The position numbers and the translations under genes were made by a program. A model generated the notes under the pieces. It was not told where the DNA came from. It saw only the letters and a list, made by a program, of their open reading frames with translations, and did not search any database. Below, in pieces: positions 12,379 through 23,400 of a stretch of 64,000 bases of DNA; position 1 is the stretch's first letter, and every line of letters begins with the position of its first letter. The DNA is from Aquanectria penicillioides (taxonomy: Eukaryota > Ascomycota > Sordariomycetes > Hypocreales > Nectriaceae): NCBI GenBank assembly GCA_003415625.1, contig PYIU01000006.1, forward strand, positions 806,001 to 870,000, written 5' to 3'.

Positions 12379-12597
12379 GCTGTGTAACGTAGGCCAGTCG
12401 CACTCCGCTCCCGCTCTTGTGCACTTTTGTTCCCTCTTCTCTCTCCCATTTATAGAAGACTTGAGTGTCAGCGTGTGCGCCTTTCTTAATTCTTCTTCAT
12501 CTTCGCTATCTTTGTTCATTTCTGTTCTTGGACGGGAGGTTGGAAGATTGTTGCTTTCTTTTTCATTCCTCGGCGAGACTCATTCTCTAGAGTTGTC

Positions 12598-14655
12598 ATG
12601 GAGTCCATAGCGAAAATGGGCAAAATTGGCTTGCCTCCTATATTCAACTCCCAAGGCGTCAATGTGACCGCCAACGGCTCGATGCCATTCCCACCGGGAA
12701 TGATGGATAGCTTTCTCGCTACTGCCGGACAGGCCTCGCCTCTTATGCAGCTATTTCTCTTCCTCTATCGCCAAATCGGCATGCAGTTCGGTCTTGACCC
12801 ATCTCTGCTCCTGACACTTCTCGGTCTTCTCTGGGGCTTGTCCAAATTATTTACCCAGATCTACGCCATGATGCAGTCGTTTTCTAGTCGCTATCTCATG
12901 TGCGCCTTGCACATCAGCGAAAACGACCACATCTACTCTCAGCTGATGACCTTCCTGGCTCAGCAGCGGGACATTGCAAAAGACCGATATTTAATGGCCC
13001 AGACTGTGTGGAAGAGCGCCTGGGAAGAGGAGGAGGACATGGTAAAAAATTTGACATTTATCCAAGTAGGCGATGGCGAGGATGAGGATGAACCAAAGTA
13101 CCTTAATTTTGCAAGCCAAGCAGCAAGATCGGTAAGCTTGTAGCCCCCTCCAAAAAAAAAAAAGAGTATTTAAGTGCTGTAGTTGTGTGCTGATATTTAG
13201 CCAGAGCCCACGATACGTCCCGGCCATGGGCACAACAGGTTTTTGCACAACGGAACTTACTTTAGAGTGAACAGAAAGAAGGAATCGTTTATGAATACGG
13301 GAGGATGGTCGGCTATGAAAGATGTCGAGGAAATAAAAATTTCTTGCTTCGGCCGAAACATCAGTAAGTCCCTTGGATTCCACAACGACTTATTGCCATC
13401 TTGCAGCTAACGTGCTTCGCCAGATCCCATCAAGCAGCTTCTTTCAGATGCAAAGACTGTGTACTACCAAGATACCCGACAGAAGACCACCATCTATCGT
13501 CCTCGGTCTAAGGAATCGCGCCGCGATGGCAATATGTGGCAGCAAGTCGCCAGGCGACCTGTCCGACCCATGCGCACTGTTGTTCTTGACCGTAAAGAAA
13601 AGCACGAGGTGTTGCGGGATGTGAACGAATATCTTCACCCCCGAACTCCCGCTTGGTACGCGTCTCGCGGTATCCCTCTCAGACGAGGCTACCTGTTCCA
13701 CGGCCCTCCTGGCACGGGAAAGACGAGTTTCTCTTTCGCACTGGCTGGCGTTTTTGGTATCGACATTTATGTCATCAGTCTGCAAGATACTGGTGTTTCC
13801 GAGGAAGATCTCGCCGCTCTCTTCACTCGACTTCCCAGACGGTGTATTGTTCTGCTCGAGGATATTGACACTGCTGGTCTGCGACGAGACTCCGACTCTG
13901 ATTCGTCAAAGGACGAAGACAGTGATGCTACAGAAGAGGAGACCGAGAAGACGGACGAGTCTAAGAAACCCAAGAAGTCCGAGAAATCAAAGAAGACCAA
14001 GAAAACAAAGAAGGATAAAGACGACAGCGATACATCCGAGAGCGACTCGGACAGCTCTGAGGACGAGTCGGCTCGAAAGAAGAAGAAGAAGAAAAGGAGC
14101 AGAAGAGACAGAAATGGAACAGAAAAGCCCATGAACGGTGTTATTACGGTGGAGCCCATCTCTCTCTCGGGCCTGCTCAATGCAATTGACGGAGTCGCTT
14201 CTCACGAAGGTCGCATCCTGATCATGACGACTAATAAGCCTGAATCTCTTGACGAGGCGCTCATCCGCCCTGGCCGTGTAGATGTCCAAGTTGGGTTCAA
14301 GAACGCCTCCAGCGTCCAGGCAGGCGAACTGTTCCATCGCATGTACGAGCCGTCGCGCGCCACAAAGGTGATTGGTAACGGCGTCGCTTCCAAGGCTTCC
14401 GCCCAGACCGTTCACCAGAACGGATCAGCCAAGAAGCCGCTGGAGGATCTTGGTGTGACGGGCGAGGAGCTGCGTGGCATTTCTGAAAGCTTCGGGCAGC
14501 TCATACCGGACGGCATGTTCTCGCCGGCGCAGATCCAAGGCTTCTTGCTCAAGCGTAAGAAGACGCCGCGGAAGGCTCTGGATGATGCACCTGAGTGGAT
14601 CGAGGCGGCTATTAGACAGAAGGAGTTGAAGTCCAAGGTAGTTACGGTACAGTAG
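12598..14655 (+). CDS. BCS1-like AAA ATPase
   Basis: Three exons: 12598-13131, 13201-13363, 13424-14655, 642 aa. Both introns have GTAAG donors and AG acceptors (the second with CTAAC 13 nt upstream), and the frame stays open across them. A hydrophobic segment near residues 69-84 is the likely membrane anchor, followed by a BCS1-N type region. The AAA domain has Walker A GPPGTGKTS (about residue 326), Walker B CIVLLEDID (about 373), and the downstream LSGLLNAIDGV and TTNKPESLDEALIRPGRVD motifs. BCS1 proteins use ATP to move folded Rieske protein across the inner mitochondrial membrane; fungi carry several diverged paralogues whose substrates are unknown. Between Walker B and the next AAA motif sits an insert of about 85 residues (about 383-468) made of Asp/Ser-rich and Lys-rich blocks. 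Given that insert, this is more likely a paralogue than BCS1 itself. Confidence 0.92.
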
Positions 14656-15512
14656 AGAAACGGGCAAGAAAAGACGAAGAGGCAAGAGACGAGAGATGAT
14701 TGAGATAATTGGGTGACTCGGCGTTGAAGAAGGACAACAGAGTAACCTGCAAGGCCGTGCATTTTCTTTTCTTTTTTATTGGAACAGGGGGGAAAGCATA
14801 GTCCGATACTGTGCAATGACACATGAGCGTGCGTGGTCAGATGGTGGTACAGAGGCTCATCGGGATTGTTAATGGGGAATGAGCAAATTGTCTTGGGATT
14901 TTGTGCCAATTTTTCATGTTATAAGTTAAGAGTGGGTGAAATGGCAGTAGATTTGACAGCTAATGTTGCTGGTTGGGTGATGGAAGCGAATGGGCTGGTA
15001 GCAGACGCTTCGTTCCAGGGTCTGGGGCTCTGGGCGAAAGACTCAACTTGGTCGATTTTCATTATGAAGGAGAACACTTTTGCTCATTTCAATACCTAGC
15101 GCGTTTCGTCCAAAATTGGAACACTATTAAATAAAAATCAAACGAAAAAGAAACGTTTGAACCCATGGAGACCGCATGCTCCCAGCCTGCTGCCGTTATC
15201 ATTGCCTGCCCCAACACCGAACAGCCCGTTTTTGGAAATCCAAGGTGAGCCCTGGAGCTCTCGGTGAATTTTCGGTGAGGACCCAGCTCCTGAACCCCAC
15301 ACCTCGCCTTTATCTTAGCTTATTACCTTGCCTCGCCATACCTCCATCCCACACGTCAAACTTGAGCCTCGCCAGAAAGCCACTCTCCACCTGCGCCGCC
15401 TCCGCCCTCCGACGAACCGAGCCCGCACTTCGAGGCTGGCACGGGATACTTGTTGCTTCAGCTGCAGCATGCACTGCGGCCCCCACCAGCGACCAGCACG
15501 ACGCAGCCAGCC
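14656..15512. other. Intergenic between BCS1-like gene and TRS31
   Basis: No gene supported. The first half is AT-rich 3' flank; the second half turns C-rich (15300-15500), typical of a fungal promoter and leader for the TRAPP gene at 15513. The ORFs present overlap on both strands with no domain. Confidence 0.5.
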
Positions 15513-16239
15513 ATGGCAAATCTCCAATCCAGCGCCTCGGCCGGCAAGGAGCCAGGTCTGAGGTTTCCTAGCAGCGGCAAGACCATCTATCACCGGCCGC
15601 TCAACCGGACCAAGACCTCCGAGCTGAGCCAGGCCAGCTTCGCGTATCTGTTCGGCGAGATGGTTACGTATGCGCAGCGCCGAGTCAAGGGTATCCAGGA
15701 GCTGGAGCAGCGGTATGCAACACTCCCCCTCCCCCTCGCCCCCCCTCGAAACCAATGAGCCGGCCTCGTGAGCTAATGCCGTGTCTCCTCTTGACAGCCT
15801 CAACGTCCAGGGCCACGCGATTGGCCTCAAGCTCCTCGATCTCCTCATCTACCGCGAGCCCCCGCGGACGCAGCTCCGCCCCCTGACCATTATCGCCCTA
15901 TTACACTTCATCAAGCAAAACGTCTGGCAGCACCTCTTCGGGCGCCAAGCCGACCGGCTGGAGAAGAGCGCCAACCCCGAAACTCCCGACGAGTACATGA
16001 TCATTGACAATGAACCGCTCGTCAACCAGTACATCAGCGTGCCCAAGGAGATGAGCCAGCTCAACTGCGCCGCCTTCGTGGCGGGCATCGTGGAGGGCGT
16101 TTGCGACGGCGCTGACTTCCCCGCCCGTGTCACAGCGCACACCGTCAGCGAGGGTGAGATGTGGCCTGGGAAGACGGTGTTTCTCGTTAAGTTCCGCGGC
16201 GAGGTGTTGGAGCGGGAGGGATTCCTGGGCAAGACTTGA
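15513..16239 (+). CDS. TRS31: TRAPP complex subunit Trs31 (TRAPPC5)
   Basis: Two exons: 15513-15712 and 15798-16239, 213 aa. The intron has donor GTATGC, a CTAAT branch and acceptor ACAG; splicing restores ELEQRLNVQGHAIGLKLLDL. The protein is a Bet3-fold TRAPP subunit. Recognisable features are the N-terminal LSQASFAYLFGEMVTYAQ helix, LNVQGHAIGLKLLDLL, and LNCAAFVAGIVEGV followed by FPARVTAHTV, the typical Trs31/TRAPPC5 core. TRAPP is the tethering complex and Ypt1/Rab1 exchange factor for ER-Golgi and Golgi traffic. Length is between human TRAPPC5 and yeast Trs31, which has an extra N-terminal extension. High confidence. Confidence 0.93.
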
Positions 16240-16733
16240 CACGGTGGCGACGTTGGCTTGTCGGCTGGAGTTACGCAGGGATGAGATACTACCGGAGTTT
16301 GGGAGTTTTTAGGAAGGTCTGGAATCGACTTGGGCTGGGCCGTGATAGAGCGGAATACGATTACTCCTTGTCATTGTCTCAATGTCCTTTTTTTTCTTCT
16401 TTGGGTTGCTGCTGGCTACTCTACTGCACCCGGGGGGACTTGATACATCGCATATCTTGGGACAAAACGTGCCACATCTGCAGTGTGCACTGTCGTTTAC
16501 TTAAACGCCCTTTCGCTTTGCCAATTCCGTGTCAATGTGAGCCAGGTGGTATGTCACCACCCTTCGCACTCGCGTAGGTCGTCAAACCGGCACGCAAGCC
16601 CACCACCCAATACCATGACGGGAGAAAACAAAGAAATCATGACAACCAATGAACTCAGCTACCAAGTCCCGGCAACACGGAACCGAAGCCCGCATCGATT
16701 CCGGCTCCGCAGTCGAAAGAGTCAGAGTGGCTG
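16240..16733. other. 3' flank of TRS31, convergent spacer
   Basis: About 490 bp with no supported gene. It lies between the end of TRS31 and the end of a minus-strand frame at 16734, so it probably holds both 3' UTRs. Confidence 0.45.
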
Positions 16734-17015
16734 TCAGCGTGGCAATCCCCGGGAGCTGGACGTCTTGGCTCCCGCACCATTGCAGCTGGATGGGCCCTTG
16801 TTCATGAGCTCAGCCAGCCCAAGGTCTTTCCAGGCTGGCTCTTTGGATTTCTGAGTTGCTCGTTGAATGCCAAAGGCAGCGTGCTGATCTGGAACAACAT
16901 CATCCTCGTCTTCCGGGTTGATGGGCTGGTGAACTGGGGGCACGTAGATCTCGTCATCGGGAAGTTTGTCCTTGCAAAAGTCCTCAAACAGATCGGCGTC
17001 GCGGGGCCTGTGCAT
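16734..17015 (-). CDS. Hypothetical acidic small protein, probably a 3' exon
   Basis: The minus frame from ATG at 17015 codes 93 aa beginning MHRPRDADLFEDFCKDKLPD and rich in Asp, Glu and Pro (VHQPINPEDEDDVVPDQHAA). The frame stays open upstream (NKDSAFTFVH) to a good acceptor with a CTAAC branch (CTAACCCGCCC...TTTCCAG, near 17050), which suggests that this is the last exon of a spliced gene. I could not find a donor and first exon that keep frame, so the start is unresolved. No family is recognised. Composition and the acceptor favour real coding over chance. Confidence 0.4.
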   Translation of the reverse strand: MHRPRDADLFEDFCKDKLPDDEIYVPPVHQPINPEDEDDVVPDQHAAFGIQRATQKSKEPAWKDLGLAELMNKGPSSCNGAGAKTSSSRGLPR

Positions 17016-17956
17016 GTGCACAAAGGTGAAGGCTGAATCCTTATTCTGGAAACGCCATAGGGCGGGTTAGTGGCTGTCTCGGCTGCGGCTGAGAGGAGGC
17101 AAAAGCAGGAGGCAAAAGCAGGAGACAAAGCAGAGGGATCACAACGTGCCATGATCGCGAGGAGATAAAAAAAAATGGTGGGGGATCGGAGAGCGCTGTT
17201 TGGCCCCTGCGGGATGCTGTTGGCGTGAGGTGCGTTGGGGGGGGGTCCCTTGAGCGAGCAAACTCTCGATGCGGTAGTTGAGGCTGGGCGAAGAGGGAGA
17301 GTTCTGGAATGGTCTGGGGCGGGAAAGGCCGAAGTGTTTACGGGAGTTGTTGGGTTGGATCGCACATGACAAGAAGCAATTCTGTGGGACGTCGTGATGC
17401 TCGGGTGCCATCTAGACACTCCAGGCGCGTGGCAGACGTGGGGGGCTGCCTTAGCGCGCACGGTCGAGCCTTCCCCGGCAGAGACGCTCATTTGTGGGGG
17501 AGCGCAGCACTGAGGACGCCTTGTCTCAGACTGGAGAGGCAACTGTTATCTCCGTTCGTTTGCTGCGCATTTGGAACTGGCTTTCTCGGCCAAGACGCGA
17601 ATGGAGACTCGTGCACAATCAACCTGGATTTGAATCCATATTCATCATAGTTTCCATACTTAAGTCGCTGACAGGACTCGCCATGAGCCGCCTATTGCAA
17701 CGGACTAGGATGCGGCCCGGAGCTAGACTGTTACCCTCGGCTCGGGGTCAGTTCTCTTCTGTTGGCTTCCCACTGCAACGCAGATCGAGGCTCCCCCTCA
17801 GCTTACACAGCCCTCGAACTTGGTTTCTCCTGCGCACCCACGATCTACCGGATAATCCGCTTGCGCAATAGCAACAGGAAGACTCGGATGATACACAAAG
17901 GCTTCCGCCCGATTTAAAAAAAAAAAGCGCGGGTTGGCCATTGGGCTATTGCTGAA
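17016..17956. other. Upstream region of the two divergent hypothetical genes
   Basis: It may hold the missing first exon of the minus-strand gene and the promoter of the plus-strand gene at 17957. A 246-aa minus frame (16802-17542) overlaps, but its composition is arbitrary and its end conflicts with the more coding-like frame. Nothing else is supported. Confidence 0.35.
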
Positions 17957-19276
17957 ATGCATTCGACCCGCTGGGCGCTGCCCATCGAGCTTGTCCGCCA
18001 TGTTGCTCTCCAGCTTCTTCCCGAAAGGCCGTACCAAAATTCCCCCGACAATTTTCATTCCTCGGAATTTCTCGACAACAATCACACTTTGAGAAAATTA
18101 ACATACTTGTGCCACACGACCCGGGCCGTCCTCAGGAATCTCCTCTTTCGCTTCGTTCTGCTGGAGGACGCTGCAGATATTCTCCACTTCTTCATCCTCT
18201 TGGCCCAAAACCCCGAAATCCGACCATTGGTACGGCACATAGCTTGTACATCTCCGATGGATTGGGGGAGGAAGCGCGGGGGCTCCGTGGAACGCCGTCT
18301 TGCTCTGAGAATGTGGGCGTCTCGTTGTCCGTCTCTAACTCTCCAGGATCTGCTTGACGAAGCGGGCTTAAAACTCGACTACGACGCCGCAACATGCGGA
18401 TATCCCGAAATCTTATGGACTGGCTTCATGTGGCCCGGATTGGTCAAGTTTATGTTTGGTTGCGTCCTCATGATGGCGCCGGAAACCGAGACGTTGTATT
18501 TCCATCGCTGTCTCTCGCATTCAGAGACAAACGCACCAGCTGGAAATATAATAGAAGCCATAATAGACGAGGCTACCAGGAAACAATATCCATTCTTGCC
18601 AAAACTACATGCTATTGAGATTAGCACTCAAGAAGAGGAGACAATTAGTGACGCTATTGAGCACTTCTTCCCGCGGCCCAATATGTGGAGCAGCTTGAGG
18701 ACACTTGTTCTCGACGACACTGACTTCGATGATGACTTCTTACAGCTCTTGGTAGAAGGAAGCTTTGGCGTCGAATTACCGGTCGAAGAGTTGTACGTGC
18801 GTTGCCGAAAAAATGATGAAAGAGATGACATTGCCGATCAAGTAAGCAACGTTCACGACGAAGCTGAATCGGATGCAAGCTTTGATCAGATCTTGGAGAT
18901 GTTGGGGATTGAGGTGCAAGTGAGATCGACGTATCGAGCATTCCGCAATATCCGCCTCCTCGACATAGTCTTTTCGCTCCGCAAAAGGCATAGTCATTCT
19001 GGGTCCCGCGTTCTCCAGGCCTTCCTGGATGCCCTTGGGGGTGCACCCGAGGTCCTCCGTTTGGCAAGGCATCCGTTCCCCACAAAGGCTATCGAGGGAT
19101 CGGTGCAGTCTCGCCTCAAGGTCTTGGTTGTCAAGGAATGCACTGATATGCCTGAGGTCCCGGGCGCCGACAAAATCGAGGAAGCAACAGCGTCGTTGTT
19201 TCATGACGGCGAGTTCTGTCTACCAAATATTAACATAGTTCAAGTGAATTCCAGCCAAAAAAATTACGGAAAATAG
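17957..19276 (+). CDS. F-box-like hypothetical protein
   Basis: Single exon, 439 aa. The N-terminus LPIELVRHVALQLLP resembles an F-box opening (LPxEL...I...L), followed by a conserved-looking TYLCHTTRAVLRNLLFRFVLLED segment seen in many fungal F-box-like proteins. The rest has scattered leucine-rich patterns (LRTLVLDDTDFDDDFLQLL, IRLLDIVFSL) that may form irregular LRRs. Such proteins usually serve as SCF substrate receptors, binding Skp1. No strong motif fixes the target. This gene lies about 1.2 kb before CAND1, a regulator of cullin-RING ligases, but co-location alone proves nothing. Confidence 0.6.
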   Translation: MHSTRWALPIELVRHVALQLLPERPYQNSPDNFHSSEFLDNNHTLRKLTYLCHTTRAVLRNLLFRFVLLEDAADILHFFILLAQNPEIRPLVRHIACTSPMDWGRKRGGSVERRLALRMWASRCPSLTLQDLLDEAGLKLDYDAATCGYPEILWTGFMWPGLVKFMFGCVLMMAPETETLYFHRCLSHSETNAPAGNIIEAIIDEATRKQYPFLPKLHAIEISTQEEETISDAIEHFFPRPNMWSSLRTLVLDDTDFDDDFLQLLVEGSFGVELPVEELYVRCRKNDERDDIADQVSNVHDEAESDASFDQILEMLGIEVQVRSTYRAFRNIRLLDIVFSLRKRHSHSGSRVLQAFLDALGGAPEVLRLARHPFPTKAIEGSVQSRLKVLVVKECTDMPEVPGADKIEEATASLFHDGEFCLPNINIVQVNSSQKNYGK

Positions 19277-19623
19277 AATATGGGACATGAGAAAGACACG
19301 CGAAAAACACACAAGTGTTGGCCATCGACATAACTTATGGCTCCGGACAGCTCGTCAGTATTGTGCTCGATTGAATCACGTTACCCGAATGAGAACACAT
19401 AGAAAGAAAAAAAAAATCTTATCTAGTTATGTTTTAAAATAATTCGCTCAAGACCCTTTTCTTTTTTTCCAGTAACTCATTTACTGTCTCAATGACTTGA
19501 AGGATATTGAAGCTATTGCCGAAGCCGTCGCTGAAGTCGTGGAGATATGAGAGCCCGAGCGATCCATGACGGGACTGGGCGAACGCTTTCGGCACTTGCT
19601 GAAAACGAGTGTGTATAGGTAAC

Positions 19624-20047
19624 TCATGATTGTAGTTTAACATGAGAGGAAAACCAATTGAATGCAAGGTAATCAGGAAGATCAACAGGAAGGGATGAGA
19701 CATCCCGAGACTTGAGGATGCTGCACTGCATAAGGATTTTAGGGTGGCAGTCTAGGTTGAAACGGTCTCTCCCATGAATAACAAAGCCGCGTTTGGCGAA
19801 CCGCACGATATATCCATCCTCGCTCGAAGCGTCAGTCCTGCCTGCAAGAGGTTGCAGCGAATTTGTAAGAGCAAATGTATTTATTACCTTTGATATTTCG
19901 TCCTCGCGGAGTGTTACATTGAGCTAGCACCAAGATGGTCTCGATCATCAGATCATGAGGTCGTAGACAGCCGGGCTGTGTGCCTGTGGGCCGTAGATGC
20001 TCGCACACGTCTTCTCGCAAGGCATATGGAATGAATTGACATCGCAT
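19624..20047 (-). CDS. Hypothetical protein, spliced, low support
   Basis: Two minus-strand exons, 20047-19888 and 19841-19624, joined by a 46-nt intron (GTAATA to TTGCAG), give a 125-aa protein starting MRCQFIPYALREDVCEHL and containing RFAKRGFVIHGRDRFNLD. The frame is open on both sides of a phase-matched splice. A further exon downstream (19610-19434, frame QVPKAFAQSRHGSLGLSY to SELF) could be added through a weak GT donor and a TTTTCAG acceptor, giving about 180 aa. I recognise no domain. It could be a lineage-specific gene or a decayed one. Confidence 0.35.
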
Positions 20048-20475
20048 GCGCCTCTAAGTTTTTGTTTAGACCTGTATGAGAACATGTGCCTGCACCATGT
20101 CTCCAAACCACAGCTCTTTGTTCAAAGTCAAGGTTCAGGCCCAAGGTTCGGGAGATGTAACCGTCGGATTAACACAAATTCCATTCAGTTGGTGTTGGTT
20201 CCAGCACCAACAGCCGTAGGTGGGATGTCATTGCGGGGCAACGCTCCATAGCTCCGACCTTCTCCCGCTGCCTAGTGAGAGCTCGACCCCTCCAACCTCT
20301 CACATCTCCAGCACCACTGGTGGTGAACGAGATTCATCTCCCTCTTTCTTACAGAATACCGCCATTTATCGCTCTGGAACCCTCGGACCGTGAAGCCAGG
20401 AGCCGTCACTTATCCGTTGCATATGTTCTGAGCCTCCCGACTCTCTCGTTCTCGCCCTAACGGAGCTCGCCCAAC
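20048..20475. other. Promoter region of CAND1
   Basis: About 430 bp with no supported gene. The last 200 bp is CT-rich (CTCCAACCTCTCACATCTCC) and runs straight to the ATG in AACATGGC, a good fungal start context. Confidence 0.5.
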
Positions 20476-23400
20476 ATGGCCGCTTCCACCACCATTAACG
20501 CCACCCCTCAGGCGGTGATGGGCCATGTTCAGAAGCTCAGCGATACCGACCCGGATTTCCGATTTATGGCCCTAAATGATTTACTGCAGCTCCTCACTCA
20601 CGCCAAACCCGACTTCCTCCACCATGACTACAATATCGCTGCCCGAACCGTGGATAGCATCATCAAGACCCTCGACGACCAGAACGGCGAGGTTCAGAAC
20701 CTGGCAATCAAATGGTTCGTCAAGCTGATTATGCAACCCGCGGTATATGAGGCTAATTCTTTCTTCACAGCCTGGGCCCCCTTGTTGGCAAAGTCCCAAC
20801 TCCCATTATCGCGCCCATGATCGAGAAGCTGTCGTCCCTCAAGCTTAAGAACTCGGTGGACAACGCTGTTCCATCCTTGGCCCTCCGAACCGTTATCATC
20901 GCCCTCCCCCGCCCTGTGCCCGGCCTGCCCCCACCTCCGAGGTTCAAGAAGCCTACAATGCCGTGAGCCGCGTGCTCATCCCTCGTCTGATTGGGCCTGG
21001 GCCCAAGACGCAAGTCCCCAGGAATGCAAGGGTTACGCTCCCGGATGTTCCAGAGGGTCTCCTACAGAACGAAAGAGACTTGAATGCCGAAGCTGTAGAC
21101 GTGTTGATAGAGGTTGTTCGATGCTTCGGACCTATGCTTATCCAGGTTGAGATTGAGGCAATGCAGGAGGTCGTCATTCAGCTCCTTGAGAGCGAGAAGG
21201 GGTCTTCTGTTGTCAAGAAGCGTGCTGTGGTCGCCATTTCAATGCTTGCCGTATATTTGTCCGAGGAACACCTGGAGGAAGTGGTAAACAGGATTACTAC
21301 GGGTCTCTCGCAACAGACCAGCAGCGTGACGCGACGCCTTTATATCTCCATTTTGGGAAGCATGGCGAGGTCCATTCCGGCTAGATTCGGACCCCACCTT
21401 TCGAAGGCTGCGCCTTTCATCCTCAAGGCCCTTGGCGATGACGAACTCCAGCACCATTTGGAACAATTGAGCGACGGCGATGACCTTGGTCAGGAGTTTA
21501 ACGAGGTTCGGGAAGCTGCCTTGGTCGCCATGGAGGCCTTCTTGGCGTCTTGCCCTCAGGAAATGCGCCCCTTTACCGAAGATACAATTGCTTCTTGCCT
21601 TCGATTCCTCAAGTACGACCCCAATTATTCGATGGACGACGAGGACGAGGATATGGAGATGGAAGAGGATGAAGAGGATGGAGACGAAGATGACGAATTT
21701 GATGCCGACGATGGATTCGAGGATGACGATGATGATGCCAGCTGGAAAGTCCGACGATGCGCCGCCAAAACCCTTTACACTCTTATTTCTACCCGCGGCA
21801 GTGGTGATCTCCTCGAGAGTGGAGTCCTATACAGCCAGGCTGCGCCCCTCCTCATCAAGCGCATCGATGAGAGGGAGGAAAATGTCAGGCTTGAAGTTAT
21901 CTCTGCCCTTTCCCTCCTCGTTCGCAAGACCGGTGAAGGACTTACGACCACAGAGCTCTCTCTTGATGATTACGAGCCCGAGTCTGAGTCCCGAATCCCT
22001 ATTAGCCGCAAGAGAAGACGCCAAAGCAGCGGTGGCGGTGGAACTGTGTCTCAATTTATGGCTGCACCTGGCCTGTCTTCTCCTGTTCTTGAAAAGATCC
22101 CTGCTACAGGGCCTCGAGCTGATCTTGCCCGTCTCACTCCATCCATTGTTAAGGCCATAACGAAGCAGCTGAAGGGCAAGACGATTCCTACCAAACAGGC
22201 AGTCATCAGTCTTCTTGACGACATCGTGTCAGTTCAGCATGGAGGCCTTGCCGAATATTTTGATGAAGTCATCACGCCCATCATCGAAGCGGTCAAGCCC
22301 ACCGGTGCCGGGTCCGTCTCATCTTCCTTGGCTTCTGCCGGTGGATCGTCATCCGCCACTCCCAGCACCCTCAGGATGACCGCCCTGAAGCTGATTAGCG
22401 ATATCTCCAAGACTCATTCCTCGGCTATTCTTCAACCTTGCCTGACTAAGATCGTTGCAGGTGTGACATCGGCTGTGCATGATCGTTTCTACAAAATCTC
22501 AAGCGAAGCCATCCGTACTGTGGAGGAGCTTGTTAAGACTATTACTCCCCCAAGGTCGCGAAACGCTGGAGCAAAGTACAAGGATGAGCTAGGAAAGCTC
22601 TACAACGTTATCCTTGACCGAGCCTCTGCCAACGATGCTGACGCCGAGGTCCGTCAGCGTGCTATCCATGCTCTTGGTGTGCTCATCTCAAGAACCTCTG
22701 GCACTGACGGCACTACCCTACTCTCTACAGACAAGCGCAAGGCTGCCTTGAACGTTCTGCAAGAGCGCTTGAAGAATGAGACTACCCGATTGGCTGCTGT
22801 CCGAGCTGTTGATAATGTAGCCGCATTTTCTCGAAGCCCAGGCCAACTCAGCAAAGATTGGGTCCAAGAGGTCGCATTGGAGCTCTCTGCGCAATTGCGA
22901 AAGGCCAACAGAGCTTTGCGAGGTTCTAGCATCGTGGCTCTCAAGCATTTGGTCGTTTCAAACGCCACTAAGGGTCAGTTGGAGCCATCCACTGTTGAAG
23001 GCATCGTTTCTGCGCTGATGCCCGTCGTCACCAACACCGACACGCACCTTCTGGGCCCGACACTTCTCATCCTTGCCCAAGTTGCTCCTGAGCAACCAAG
23101 GCTTGTTGTCACCAGCGACATGATCACTGCACTTTGTGAACTTTTGAAGTCACACTTTGCTAGTATCGTGTTGGATCAACTGCTCGTATTGGTGAGCAGC
23201 ATTGGCGAGAGCGGTTCCGGCCAGGCGCTTATGCAAGGGCTTCTCAAAGATGTCAGTGTCTCAGGTGACCCAGCGGTCGTCGGCAAGGTGATAGGTACCC
23301 TTCTCGTAACTGGAGGTGAATCGGCTGGCGTCAAACTGGACAGCTTTGTTTCGGAGCTTCAAACGAGCGCCAAAACTAGTGATGATGCGCGCGTCAGCCT

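Larger units (their letters stand above)
10863..12597. other. Intergenic before the BCS1-like gene
   Basis: No gene supported. It contains a TG-rich minisatellite (12028-12064) and a 14-C run (12365-12378). The last 170 bp, rich in CT and TTCTTC tracts, is a likely promoter and 5' leader for the gene at 12598. Confidence 0.5.

Noticed and set aside
12359..12610. 83-aa plus frame just before the BCS1-like gene
   Set aside because: It starts in a C-run and is serine-rich low complexity; most likely 5' leader.
13767..14180. 137-aa minus frame rich in Ser and Phe
   Set aside because: Antisense shadow of the charged insert in the AAA ATPase.
16802..17542. 246-aa minus-strand open frame
   Set aside because: Proline/serine-rich frame shadow; the competing frame at 16734-17015 has more protein-like content and a supported acceptor.
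20892..20941. Intron to explain the CAND1 frame change
   Set aside because: Weak donor, and it would remove the conserved VIIALPRPVPG segment. A missing C is simpler.
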